Positions 33,045-43,245 of a stretch of 64,000 bases of DNA are shown in pieces; position 1 is the first letter of the stretch, and every line of letters starts with the position of its first letter. The DNA comes from Timema cristinae (lineage: Eukaryota > Arthropoda > Insecta > Phasmatodea > Timematidae). Under the pieces are notes generated by a model. It was not told the DNA's origin. It saw nothing but the letters and a program-made list of their open reading frames with translations, and ran no database searches. Location of the stretch: NCBI GenBank assembly GCA_039000515.1, contig JBCFYV010011172.1, positions 77,452,577 to 77,516,576 of the forward strand. Reading direction: 5' to 3'. A program made the position numbers and the translations under genes.

Positions 33045-33355
33045 ATTATTAGTATTAATATTATTGTATTATCAGTATTATTAGCACAACGTCTTACTAC
33101 CCGTTAGGGTTATACGCTAATGTGTAATGGTAGGGTGATTGGGAGATGGAATTGAGGACCTACAATTTAACGTGGAATTCGAGCCACGGTGGAGGCCTGG
33201 CATTCCCCACATTAGCAAGTTGTGATTAATACACGTCTTGTTAGAGGTGAAGGAAGGGTTTGGCAATCAGATAAATCTGTGCCTGGACCAAGGATTGTAC
33301 CCCGGACCCCCAGCACAGAAGTCTGACACCTTACCCCTAGACCACCAGGTCACCT
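33045..33355 (-). mobile_element. SINE-A, full length, subfamily with extra 15 bp
   Basis: Imperfect TTA tail at 33045-33086, AGCACAACGTCTTACTACCC, body GGTGGAGGCCTGGCATTCCC, head ending CTAGACCACCAGGTCACC. Contains CAAGTTGTGATTAATACACG between body and head, the same extra segment as at 15531-15835. Confidence 0.95.
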
Positions 33356-33509
33356 GACTGGTCATAGTAAGGTAAGGGGTTAGAGGCACCACTGCACATT
33401 ATCTTTAGGTCTGTGGGTGAGAGATACTTTTGTTTTATTATAGAACATCTTTTATTTGCTTCTTCTTGAGTGGCCGATAATCATGGGTCCAGAACCAGTA
33501 TTTGTACAC
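33356..33509. other. Spacer
   Basis: No recognisable feature. Confidence 0.3.
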
Positions 33510-33757
33510 TGGTTCAAAGACACGTGCATACGAGTGTGTGAACAAAAGCATCAGTCTTGTATTGCCTGGTCTTAATATAACGAGAAGGTCGGGGTTTGAG
33601 TCCACCTGGACATGCTCATTTTAATTTCTTCTAAAAATCTTGTCCCGCTATTATTCTACGCAAATGTTGGTGCAATTATTCTATATTTTACCTTCCTATT
33701 CCATATCCTACTGGTGTTAAAATAATGATATCCTGAATTGGTAATAATACAGAGCTC
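33510..33757 (+). mobile_element. SINE-B-like, degenerate
   Basis: Head with AGGTCGGGGTTTGAGTCCAC (B box), body ATTATTCTACGCAAATGTTG and TTTACCTTCCTATTCCATAT, tail GAATTGGTAATAATACAGAG. Order is conserved, sequence strongly diverged. Confidence 0.6.
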
Positions 33758-34602
33758 ACGTAACAAAACTCATTTAGGTATAAAAAGATAAGATGGGATG
33801 CCAGCTCAACCGCTGAGCGGTCACCAATAAAACCACAGCTCACCCAGTTTACAAAAATGCGTCTAAAAAGTTTCAATCAATCGTTGTCCTTTCTTAAACT
33901 AGAGATTGGTGACACGAGCCGAAATAAATGAATTCCGCCACCATTACAAATGCACGAAAACGCTTCTTGATAATCTCACTGACAAATATAGCATTCACAA
34001 CAATTACATTTAGAATTCTCTTAGCGAAGCATGATTTTATATAATATATATAATATATATTATATATATATATTTAATTAGAGCTAGTTAGTTTGTATTT
34101 TTACGCTAATGCCGTTCAAACATAAATTTATTTCTCCCCACTCCCTTTCTTTATAAAAATGGATGTTGATTGAACGACGACTACCAATGCATTAAACCGG
34201 ATATTTATAAATAACACTGACCAACTCTGAGAGTCAATAGGTGGGTTCAAGACGACCGACATAGACATAAAGGTGTATAGTTAGTGGCGCCACAGTTTAG
34301 TGTTGCGGGCCATTAAAATGGAACCTAGAGGTAGGACGCGATCCCACTCATGATCTTAGCCACCACGCGAGCTGTGTACACAAATGTGGGATGGAAAATT
34401 TTAAAAATAATACATATATATCCTTCAATTTTTCCGGGAATTTTCTCAGCCATTTAAATGGAGCGATTGCCATAGGGATATACCAAGTTGTAAAGTTTCA
34501 CCTTATGTGATTTCTCCTAAGAACGTTGACTGGTGGTTAAATGTGTCCCTGACGTCGGGTCCACTATAGACCAGGTATGTTAATACTGCAATATTGTAAG
34601 GT
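33758..34602. other. No gene recognised
   Basis: Contains a TATA/ATAT palindromic tract at 34037-34076. Nothing else supported. Confidence 0.4.
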
Positions 34603-34845
34603 AAGGTCCAACACCTTAACTCAGTGTTTAGCGTATCTGTTTACTGAGCTAAGGGTCTCAGGGTTTGATTCCTGGCATGGTCGGAAAATATATCATTGGT
34701 GAAATGTAGGTGTACCATTTCACAGTGATGAATTAACCGGGGTCTAGATGTTCTGTCTGTACTAGATTTAAGTTAGCTAATTAGTCATGCGTTGATAAAA
34801 TTGGTTCAAAAAGTGCACATTAGATACCTTAAATAAATGAAAATG
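34603..34845 (+). mobile_element. SINE-C, full length
   Basis: Head CCAACACCTTAACTCAGTGT (A box), AGGGTTTGATTCCTGGCATG (B box), body ACCATTTCACAGTGATGAAT, GTACTAGATTTAAGTTAGCT and end TTGGTTCAAAAAGTGCACAT followed by AAATAAATGAAAA. Its 3' end is unrelated to the A/B tail, so a different LINE partner is implied. Confidence 0.85.
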
Positions 34846-35245
34846 TAAAATAAGCCCTTAACAAATATATCCTCTTGCCCTGAGATTCAATAATCTTAAA
34901 TGCTTATTGTCCAATCTCTATATCTGGACGTGTTTGTGTTTTATTTGCTTCATAATTTTATTATGATCCGTACATCCTAATAGTTTCCCCGCTGGTAGAT
35001 ATGTAGGGGTGGGAGGGACTTGTTTTTCCGGGCAGACGCGCAATTCATGCACAATCACCTCAACACTGCGTGGAGGATCAGATGGGGGTGTCCAGTTACC
35101 TAGATCCTGCGGTCTCTTAGTTCACCCCCTTGTGGTTTTATCCTAAAGGGTAGGGTCGATCGTGATTGACCGGTCAATCTCATGGCAATTTTAATTCGAT
35201 CATGTAGGAAAAGTGTTGGAAGAAATTCAAATAGTTAAACATAAA
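34846..35245. other. No gene recognised
   Basis: Somewhat GC-richer around 35000-35170, without a recognisable frame or family. Confidence 0.35.
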
Positions 35246-35498
35246 AGGTCCAGCCCACTAACGTGTTGTCTACTAAGCCCTAAGGTTGGTCTCCCAGGTT
35301 TGATTCCTGGCATGGCCGAAAAATGTATTATTGGTAAAATGTTGGTTTCCTCTTTCACAGAGAAGAATTAACGGCTGGGGCGCTGGCCTCTGGGTTTTGT
35401 GTCTGTTCTAGATTTAAGTTAGTTTATAAGTTGTGTGCTGATATAACCAGTCGGTTCATAAAGTGCACTTTAAATATCCCAAATAAATTAAATTAACA
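35246..35498 (+). mobile_element. SINE-C, full length
   Basis: Head GTCCAGCCCACTAACGTG, B-box region CCCAGGTTTGATTCCTGGCA, body GTTCTAGATTTAAGTTAGTT and end CGGTTCATAAAGTGCACTTT then AAATAAATTAAA. Pairs well with 34603-34845. Confidence 0.85.
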
Positions 35499-37142
35499 TA
35501 AGATTTTATAAAAGAAAAAAAGTAATCTAAAGTAGGCCTATATAGGAGAAACGAGGGATGATACTGGACCTTTGGTAAGTTATGAGTCTATTAGAGCCTA
35601 AAAATATGGCCAACCCTTGCTCTAAGCCATGAAAGGTTTCTGCTTTACAAGGCCCTAAAGGATATGGCAGAAAACCTGATCCTATCCAAAAACCCTAGGG
35701 GTCCTCGAAAGGCTACAACAATCCATTGTGCGCCGTTGTAATGGCTGAAACAATAATGAACCACATCTTCTAGCATCTCTCTGATTCTACCCACACGGCT
35801 TTCCTTTCCCATCCATAAAAACACGCAAAGAAAATCGTCATTTTCTTCTCTAACTATACCAGAGGGTAAACTATGATGATTCACTATGATAACTTAATAC
35901 AATATAAATTAACCAGGTAAAACACAGGAAACACAGAAGGATGACAATTTATCAAGTTGTAAAGTAGTATCATCAATCCCAGGAAAAGGGATGTATTCAT
36001 AAATATTTTGATTACAATATTATGGTATTGACATATTTAGTTTATAGCAGATCCAACGTTAGTGACACATTCAACCACAAAACGCTCTATTCGATACGTG
36101 AGTTTGAGGAGAAAACTGAAATTGCTGTTATTGCTTTATCGTAGCTCATTTTATTATGTTAACGGTCCTCTAGAGAAATTTCAACTACACTATCTACATA
36201 TGAGAAGTACTAGATTAATTTTAAAAACTTGATGAGTATTCCATAAAAAATTAAATTAAAATATATTTATATCTTTAAATAATAAATAAATATCTTGGTT
36301 GCAAGGAGTCTGCTATCGGCCTACCTCCGGGGGCAGCGCCGAGCTGTGGCACCACCAGCAACACATTTCCATGTCAAAGTTGCTCGTCTGGGCCTCCCCC
36401 CTACCCCCATAGTCGCCCCAAGGTTTGTCAGTGTTGTTCATTAGATGAAAGAAAACCTATCGTTTTCAAATGGTGGTGATTTAAAACTCTTGCCGTCACT
36501 ATTAATTACACAGCTATTTATTAATTGCCATGTGTTCTCTTGATATGGTGTTGTTTTAGGAAAGAGGGAGGTGGACATGAAAACGATCCAGAAGGAGGAT
36601 TCAAATGTTTTTAACTTTTTATTATTTTTTGAAAAAAAAGGGGGGGGCGGGACTTAGCACTACTAATAACTTCTCAAAGCTTGTGTCCCGAGGTATTAAT
36701 TAAACTTGATTTTATCCGCGTGAACCGACGTTCTCTCCTGGTGGGTTCTGGATGATCTATTGTCGGTCAAAGTTTTATTAACAGCGCTGCCTCCTTTAAA
36801 GGAAATATCCTCTTACTCCTGTATTTCTTATAGGAATGATAGCTTCAAGGTTTCAAAATTCCTAAAAAAAAAGCCTCAATTAAATTAGAATTTTCTTTTG
36901 TGGTCATGTTTACAGTTTATTTTATTTTTTGAAGAAGGGTGGATCTACATGTTTCTTATTATTTACGTTGATCTCAAAATTGGGATATTTTGAGCGAAGC
37001 ATCCTCGTAAATAATCTAACTCTATATTTTGACGATTTTTTAATTTTATAAAACTCAATATGTTAGGTTTTCAAACCTCTAAAGCAGTGGTACAGCAATG
37101 GACAGCAAAATTCACCAGCTGTGCCGTGAAATATTTGGTGTT
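35499..37142. other. No gene recognised
   Basis: 1.6 kb. A 79-codon minus frame at 35645-35884 has no domain I recognise. A C-rich segment at 36298-36430 and a G run at 36640-36648 stand out by composition only. Near 37083-37140 the words CAGTGGTACAGCAATGG and GCTGTGCCGTG suggest a fragment of a hAT-type element, with another GTGTGCCGTGAG at 37459. Confidence 0.4.
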
Positions 37143-37143
37143 A

Positions 37144-37180
<37 letters not shown>

Positions 37181-37182
37181 GA
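37143..37182. repeat. GTT trinucleotide microsatellite
   Basis: An uninterrupted run of TTG/GTT units, about 13 copies. Confidence 0.97.
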
Positions 37183-37879
37183 TAAACAAAAACTGGAATA
37201 GTTTCATTAAATATAAATGTGTAGGAGAAATAAATAGAAAAAGTTTGGAAGGCTTTAAGATAAAAAAAGTTGAGTAATTATTGATACATTTGAGCTGGTA
37301 ATTTCTTAGAAAGTTAGTTTCGTGGTCGAATAAAAGACAAACACAGGCAACTCGTGTTCAACTAAAGGAAACGAAGCTGTGCATGCGCAAGTCCAAATAC
37401 CCCGTAGTGCTGCCAACTTGTATGTTCGATGTGACGTAAAAACTCACAACGAAGTAGTGTGCCGTGAGTAAAAAAAAATTTAGGCCCACATATAAATTTT
37501 AACGTGAACTGTAATTTGAAATAACAAACCATTTCTTAAATAACATGAGATTTCTAGACAACTACAACATACCTCAATTATCCGGCCCCCTAAACGTTTT
37601 CCTTTATTCCGAAAACATTTTTCGTGCTTGATGTGCGCTAGGACATTGAATTTCCCTTGACAGGCTGGGCTTTGATTCCCGACCAGTGTTTTCAAATTGA
37701 TAATTTTTCGATGGGATTTATTTACACCCTTTCTATTTTTCTATAGGCATGTTGGTGTTTTACCTTGAAATCCATTCTCATCATCTCTTCCCCTTTTTAT
37801 GGGTAGTATAAAATCCCTGGAACGTTTTACCCGTCTCATCCTATTACATTAAATTATATAGCATGATTTTTACTGAGGA
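37183..37879. other. No gene recognised
   Basis: Nothing supported. The 71-codon minus frame at 37480-37695 shows no recognised domain. Confidence 0.4.
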
Positions 37880-38009
37880 TCACGTGGTATAAGATTATCT
37901 GGTTCGCAATAGAGAGGATTGCGGAATGATGGGAAAGTCGGGGTTTAATCTTTGTTGGGTGAACTTGGGAGGATTTTCCTCATCTGGTTAACCACGTTGG
38001 TTTTCACAC
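37880..38009 (+). mobile_element. SINE-B head, cut by the 60-bp array
   Basis: GATCACGTGGTATAAGATTA (A-box region), CGGGGTTTAATCTTTGTTGG (B box) and GGTGAACTTGGGAGGATTTT match the SINE-B head. The body is replaced by array units. Confidence 0.55.
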
Positions 38010-38760
38010 AGCTAACCAGTTCTGGCAATATTCCTCCTCTTCATCCTATTTCCTTAGATGATAATGTCAGAGTTAGCCATTTCTTTCAGTATTTCTCCCT
38101 CATCCTTGTCTCTTGGAAGCCTTAAGTCTGTCACAATTAACTACTTCTGGCCATATTCCACCTCTTCTTCCTGCCCTCTTAGCTATCGCAAGTCCCTAGC
38201 AGTTTGCCAGTTATGGTCACATTCCCCCCCCCCCCCTTAATCCTGTCCTCCTAAATGTCTGTTTCGTAGTTTGATAGTTCTGGTCACATTACCCCCGTAA
38301 TCCTGTCCTCCTAAATGTCTGTTTCGTAGTTTGACAGTTCTGGTCACATTACCCCCGTAATCCTGTCCTCCTAAATGTCTGTTTCATAGTTTGACAGTTC
38401 TGGTCACATTACCCCCGTAATCCTGTCCTCCTAAATGTCTGTTTCATAGTTTGACAGTTCTGGTCACATTACCCCCGTAATCCTGTCCTCCTAGATGTCT
38501 GTTTCATAGTTTGGCAGTTATGGTCACATTCCCCCCGTAATCCTGTCCTCCTAAATGTCTGTTTCATAGTTTGACAGTTCTGGTCACATTACCCCCGTAA
38601 TCCTGTCCTCCTAGATGTCTGTTTCATAGTTTGCCAGTTATGGTCACATTCCCCCGTAATCCTGTCCTCCTAAATGTTGTTTCGTAGTTTGACAGTTCTG
38701 GTCACATTCCCCCGTAATCCTGTCCTCCTAGATTTCTGTGTCGTAGTTGGCCAGTTCTGC
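38010..38760. repeat. 60-bp minisatellite
   Basis: About nine copies from 38226 with an exact 60-bp period (AATCCTGTCCTCCTAAATGT, CTGTTTCATAGTTTGACAGT, TCTGGTCACATTACCCCCGT), preceded by three to four degenerate copies. Words GTTCTGG, CACATT and TAATCCTGTCC are shared in order with the 63-bp array at 22480-23232, so the two arrays are probably related. Confidence 0.95.
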
Positions 38761-39193
38761 CACTAGAGCTCACGGATATAAAACAATCAGAGAGAGCCTA
38801 ATAAAACCTAAAAGGTGGCCTGCGCTGATGAAACTTGTTTGGCGCCGAGCTACATAATAGAAAGTATTTGGGTTGCTCTGACCTAGGACTACGTCTAATT
38901 TGTGGCGGATGCTCGAAGAGCCTCAGTCTCGACCAGCGTAGTTATTCCCCATACAATACTAGTGGACAAAGGGGCTATCTGCAAGTTTTGGAGATCCATC
39001 CCAGATACCCTTTAGGTTTGGTATTGTCATTTTGTTTCTAAGGGGGGATAGGTTCAAGGGGGCAGAATAGAATATTTAGTAAAATTTTGACTATCCAGTT
39101 ATGAATAGAGTATAATATCAGCAATCCAGAGTTAATTAATGAGATGACTACCACGGATGTTCAAAAAACACATCCATTTGTTTTATTTAAGTA
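38761..39193. other. No gene recognised
   Basis: 38830-39020 is less A+T-rich but has no recognised frame. Confidence 0.35.
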
Positions 39194-39325
39194 TACCACA
39201 TCTTACTGCCCATTCGGGCTGTATGCATATATACACTGGTCGAGTAGGAATTATAGAGGTAGTGTACCATACATTTGCGGGAGGAGATAGTGTAAAATCA
39301 CTTACGAAAAAATTCTCCTTCATTA
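39194..39325 (-). mobile_element. SINE-B fragment
   Basis: Tail CACATCTTACTGCCCATTCG and body ATTTGCGGGAGGAGATAGTG; the head is not identifiable. Frames of 109 and 62 codons crossing it are not genes. Confidence 0.7.
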
Positions 39326-39689
39326 CGTCTCCCTCAACCTCCTCCTTCACTGGAAACTCTTTCTCTTCCAAGCCTGATGCCTTCCATGACGTGCTACAGA
39401 TTACGAGTCAGACTAGTTTTGATTCTGTATCTTATTTTTATCGTAATCTTAGTTTGTTTCGTCAAATAAATACTTTAGATATATAAGTTTATATTTTTTT
39501 AAAGTCTATATTTAACATATTAAACTAATTTGCCACTAAGCTGTATTGTTAGCAAGTGCTGAGGAAAACAAAACTTATTATAATAACATTTGAAAACTTC
39601 TCTTGAAAATTAATTGTGAAATTTCTAAGATGTTTCCTTTCGGCCATTTTCTTAAACATTTCCAGATAAACGTTTCAATCTTTTTCTCG
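39326..39689. other. No gene recognised
   Basis: Spacer; nothing supported. Confidence 0.4.
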
Positions 39690-39900
39690 GCCACGTCTTA
39701 CCCGTCTTGGCTATACACATTTAAATACGCTGATGGAGTAGAGATGAGGAAGATAGAATTTATAGGAAATATACCCTCATTTTCTTGGTTAGGGAGAAGC
39801 TATTTTTATTTAAAACAAAACAAAACTACATGCAGTCATCCGGATTATATTCAAACTCTGACCTTTCTACCATTGGTAAGACAGATTCAGATAGAAATGC
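39690..39900 (-). mobile_element. SINE-B, diverged
   Basis: Tail CCACGTCTTACCCGTCTTGG, body GATGAGGAAGATAGAATTTA, then a poorly preserved head. Confidence 0.6.
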
Positions 39901-40643
39901 CATTTCATTGTAGCTACAAAATTTACTAAAACTACTTCCATATATTCATACGTCAAGGCAAATGATCTGGAGCTGTTCCTTTTTTTGAGAATAGAATCAA
40001 TACCTATAAAATAACATCTACTCTTATATTCATAAAATGAAGAGTTTGCGTGTCTGTCTGTCATCAGCACTAGACAATATCTTCCCCGTGCAGAGGGCTG
40101 AAATTTCAAAATTAGTAGCCTTTGTGCATAACATGTGCATTTCAAAACCAGATTATTTTTTATTTTTTGCAACGCGTTTTACTACCCGCTCATAGGTTAA
40201 ACACTTTGAATTTTTACTAAAAGCTGGGCTTAAAGAAAGAAAATGAAGATTTATTTTTATATTTGTGTGTTGTCCGGGAAACGCCGGGTACTTCTGCGAA
40301 TTACTAACATAATAAAATAGTATCAATGTTGAGCTCAAAAATATTGTTTATATTCTTTCTACTTGAATCCTAGTCTAGATGGTATCCACACTGAAATGAT
40401 ATATCCTCAGACTTTGATGGTGAAAGCTACCTGGTCGAGCAATGTCATGAGGACGACAGCAGTCGGTCAGTGACGCAGCACAATGTAATCTCGCAGTCTA
40501 TCCACCTTGAGATTGTGAACACTGCAAAACTTATCATGGTTAAAAATTATCAAGATTTTAAAAATATGTATAATCAAATTATCACTCACTAGTATTGAAC
40601 ATTAGAATCGGTTTCAAAGAGACAGATATCAATACATTTTACT
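39901..40643. other. Unassigned; one SINE tail fragment
   Basis: GCAACGCGTTTTACTACCCG at 40168 is an isolated shared SINE tail (minus strand). The rest has no recognised feature. Confidence 0.4.
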
Positions 40644-40868
40644 CTTCGCGTCTTACTATCCGCCCACACTATTCGCATTTTATTCAAGTCATTGGAGTAG
40701 AATTAAAAGAAAATGTACCCACATTTACATATAGGTAGAATGAGAAACTATTTAGGAAATAGCACCGTGGTACACCCAGTTTTTATTATAACACCGACTC
40801 TCCCCATCACTGGCAAACCAAACAAGACGAGACTGGTGCCTTTGTCCAGGTGCCCACTGGTGCTGGTA
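40644..40868 (-). mobile_element. SINE-B, diverged
   Basis: Tail CTTCGCGTCTTACTATCCGC, body GTACCCACATTTACATATAG, head region CTCCCCATCACTGGCAAACC. Confidence 0.7.
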
Positions 40869-40911
40869 AACATTTTATTTTTTTACCTTTTTTTTACTAA
40901 TCAATCAGGCT

Positions 40912-41163
40912 AAGCTAATATAACACAACATGGAGTATGGACGAGGAAGGTAGATTTTAGATCAACTTTTCTCGCATTTGAGTGAACGGAGAGTGGGAAA
41001 TCGTTTAAAACCACCATTTGTGAACCCATTCGAGATTCGAACCCTTACCTGTGATGAGTTAACAGGAAATCAATAAAAACCACCTTCTGTGAACCCAGCC
41101 GAGATTAGAACCCTGACCTCCTCGTCACCAGCAAACCAGACTATAAGGTCATGCAAGCTCACC
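40912..41163 (-). mobile_element. SINE-B with duplicated head
   Basis: Body GGACGAGGAAGGTAGATTTT, then two copies of the B-box region: CATTCGAGATTCGAACCCTT (41028) and CAGCCGAGATTAGAACCCTG (41096). Both copies share ACCACC.T.TGTGAACCCA. The head is therefore tandemly duplicated or two SINEs are joined. The conserved tail is lost. Confidence 0.65.
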
Positions 41164-41251
41164 AATATTTGGTCTCTTTCAAGTGTGATGTACTGTATGC
41201 TCTCACAGAATACTCAAGCATTGTTTGTAAAGGAAAATCGTGGTTGAGAGC

Positions 41252-41441
41252 ATGTCGTCCCCAGTACTAAGGTCGACATTTCCGGCGTCCACTGGTCCAG
41301 AAGAATCCAAAGGACTAACTGTTTGGATTGCTGAGGCCCTGCCAAGGTTCGTGGCAGTTGGCCAGCTCAATGACGAGCAGTTAGCTACAGAGTTTCACAG
41401 TCATTTAGATCGCCGTCACTTACTTAAGAAGATAATATTTG
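41252..41441 (+). CDS. Candidate coding exon, unrecognised
   Basis: An ATG at 41252 with A at -3 opens a frame with balanced composition, richer in G+C than its surroundings. It contains MSSPVLRSTFPASTG near the start and WIAEALPRFVAVGQL then NDEQLATEFHSHLDRRHL later. A donor-like TTT|GTATGT stands at 41441/41442; the frame otherwise runs on to 41461. A TAA lies in frame just upstream (41228), fitting a first exon or 5' UTR. I do not recognise the family. No second exon is found nearby. It could be chance. Confidence 0.35.
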
Positions 41442-41461
41442 TATGTGTATTGTTGCAATGA

Positions 41462-41641
41462 TGTTACTTAGTTGTTTGAAGGAAGAGGCTGGGATGGTAA
41501 AGGTGGAGGAGGGGAGAAGGAGAAGAATGGGGGAAATTTTCCACAGCCTCCTTTATATACAGGTGCCCGCAATCATCCAACCTTCCCTCAATCACAGCAG
41601 CCCCCATCTTGCTGTAGTCCCACATGTGCTTAAATTATACT
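41462..41641. other. Purine-rich then unassigned DNA
   Basis: GA-rich stretch at 41480-41535. A 66-codon frame at 41443-41643 is not supported. Confidence 0.35.
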
Positions 41642-41668
41642 GATTATTATTATTATTATTATTATTAT

Positions 41669-41723
<55 letters not shown>
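41642..41723. repeat. ATT / AGT compound microsatellite
   Basis: An ATT run switches at about 41671 into an AGT run. It sits at the 3' end of the following minus-strand SINE-B and is that element's expanded TAA tail, with part mutated to TAC/ACT. Confidence 0.95.
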
Positions 41724-41724
<1 letters not shown>

Positions 41725-41890
41725 CCACGTCTTACTACCCGTTTGGTTTATACACATGTGTACTAATTATACTAATGTGTTAGGGACGAAAAAGGTTGAA
41801 ATTAGTGAAAGTGTGCCCGAATTATTATTAGTTTTGTCTATTATGAGAGGGAGTCTTAGTTAGACTATTCGGCCACCAAAGTGTATCTCC
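41724..41890 (-). mobile_element. SINE-B, internally deleted
   Basis: Tail CCACGTCTTACTACCCGTTT, body AGGGACGAAAAAGGTTGAAA and GTGTGCCCG, then a jump to the head (TTCGGCCACCAAAGTG). A short ATT run (41897-41919) follows. Confidence 0.8.
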
Positions 41891-41969
41891 AGTATTACTA
41901 TTATTATTATTATTATTAATGATTTTTTGAATCTAGCAGCTATTTAAATGCGTTTTAAATGTAAAAAAA

Positions 41970-42112
41970 ATATTATTAAAATGAAAGGACACTTTGAGCG
42001 CTTTTTTATGTACAGTATTTAATATTTAATTTTGTTAGTAAAATTTATAAAGAACATAAATTGATTTACGGTTTTGTTAAACAGGGGATCCCCAAAATGC
42101 CACTGTCCCTGA
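41970..42112. repeat. Dispersed repeat shared with 14085-14210
   Basis: TTTTTTATGTACAGTATTTA, TTTGTTAGTAAAATTTATAA, then TTTTGTTAAACAGGGGATCC and AAATGCCAC, in the same order as at 14085. Confidence 0.5.
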
Positions 42113-43245
42113 TGTATTGAATCCTCTGTTGCTTACTTAAACTGCAGTAGTTCTTAAATGAAATGGTGAATGGCAGTTCTAAAGGTTGTAAAACAAGTAA
42201 AGCAATTCTCAATGGTATTAGAATGTTATGGTATGATCCTGTTAAAAAGTGGCTTCATTCGTTTGAGGAAGGCTGGATATATGTTTCTTACCACTTGGTC
42301 TCTATGTCTTTGATCTCAGAGCTACAGGATATTGCGTGAAACTTTGTTAAAATTTAGCAATACCGCGTTTTTATTGTTATTTTTGTTTATAAAAATTTAA
42401 GTTTATTTTTTATTTTTGAGGATATTCATAGGCCTATATTCTCTATTTTGGTGTGAGCCATATTTTTTAAATAAACAACTACTTCTTAAATAAGGTAGAG
42501 TTTCTGAATATCTGTAATGCATCTCAGCGTTCTCTTAGGCGACCACCTTAAATAAGACGGACATATTAGTATAGTTTTGATATAACTATTAATAGTAAGT
42601 TATGCACAATTTGTTTTACATAGGTTTATTTTATAATTGAGGTACTTAGTTTGCTTTCTATAGTATTTTCCTGGGCTGAACAACAATACGTGGAGTCAAT
42701 TTAAGTTCAATAAACTAAGATAGGCCATTTTTTAATTAAAATAATAGATTTCTAGAAATTGAGCTTTCACACTGAAACGGTCGGTTACGACTGATTAACC
42801 TGGATATTAGATCCACGATTACGATAAATACAATTGCATCCAAGGGCGTTTTTCTGAATTCCTCACTCGGCAAAAGCCAGATTGTGATAAGTGAAGAATG
42901 CATAGAACCGCACTCTAATATGATTTCTTCTTCGAGCGTAGTCGGTTAATTAATTTCCTGGTTAATCGGCCGCGAGACAGATGTACTCTCAACTACGTTC
43001 CGTGGCATGAGCTTCCGCCTCTGATCTGCTTTTCAACTGAAGACAGGGTGAGGCGGAAACCCCTAACTCACTGGTAAGACTTCCGGCGCTGCCTAACGAT
43101 AACTGAGCCGACCTTGTTGGATGTTTCGTTTCCTGTCCTGCGCACAATGAAGTCACTTCTAACGCAGACCACAATGGAGATATCATCACCATTTTCAGAT
43201 GTTCAACTAGACTTCACTTCCAAGTTATTGTTAGGGGCAGGGAGT
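42113..43245. other. No gene recognised
   Basis: 42940-43200 is GC-richer (CGGCCGCGAGACAG, GCCTCTGATCTGC) just before the 58-bp array, but no frame is recognised. Confidence 0.4.

Noticed and set aside
39157..39486. A 109-codon plus-strand frame
   Set aside because: It crosses a minus-strand SINE-B fragment and needs a non-standard start; composition is SINE-like.
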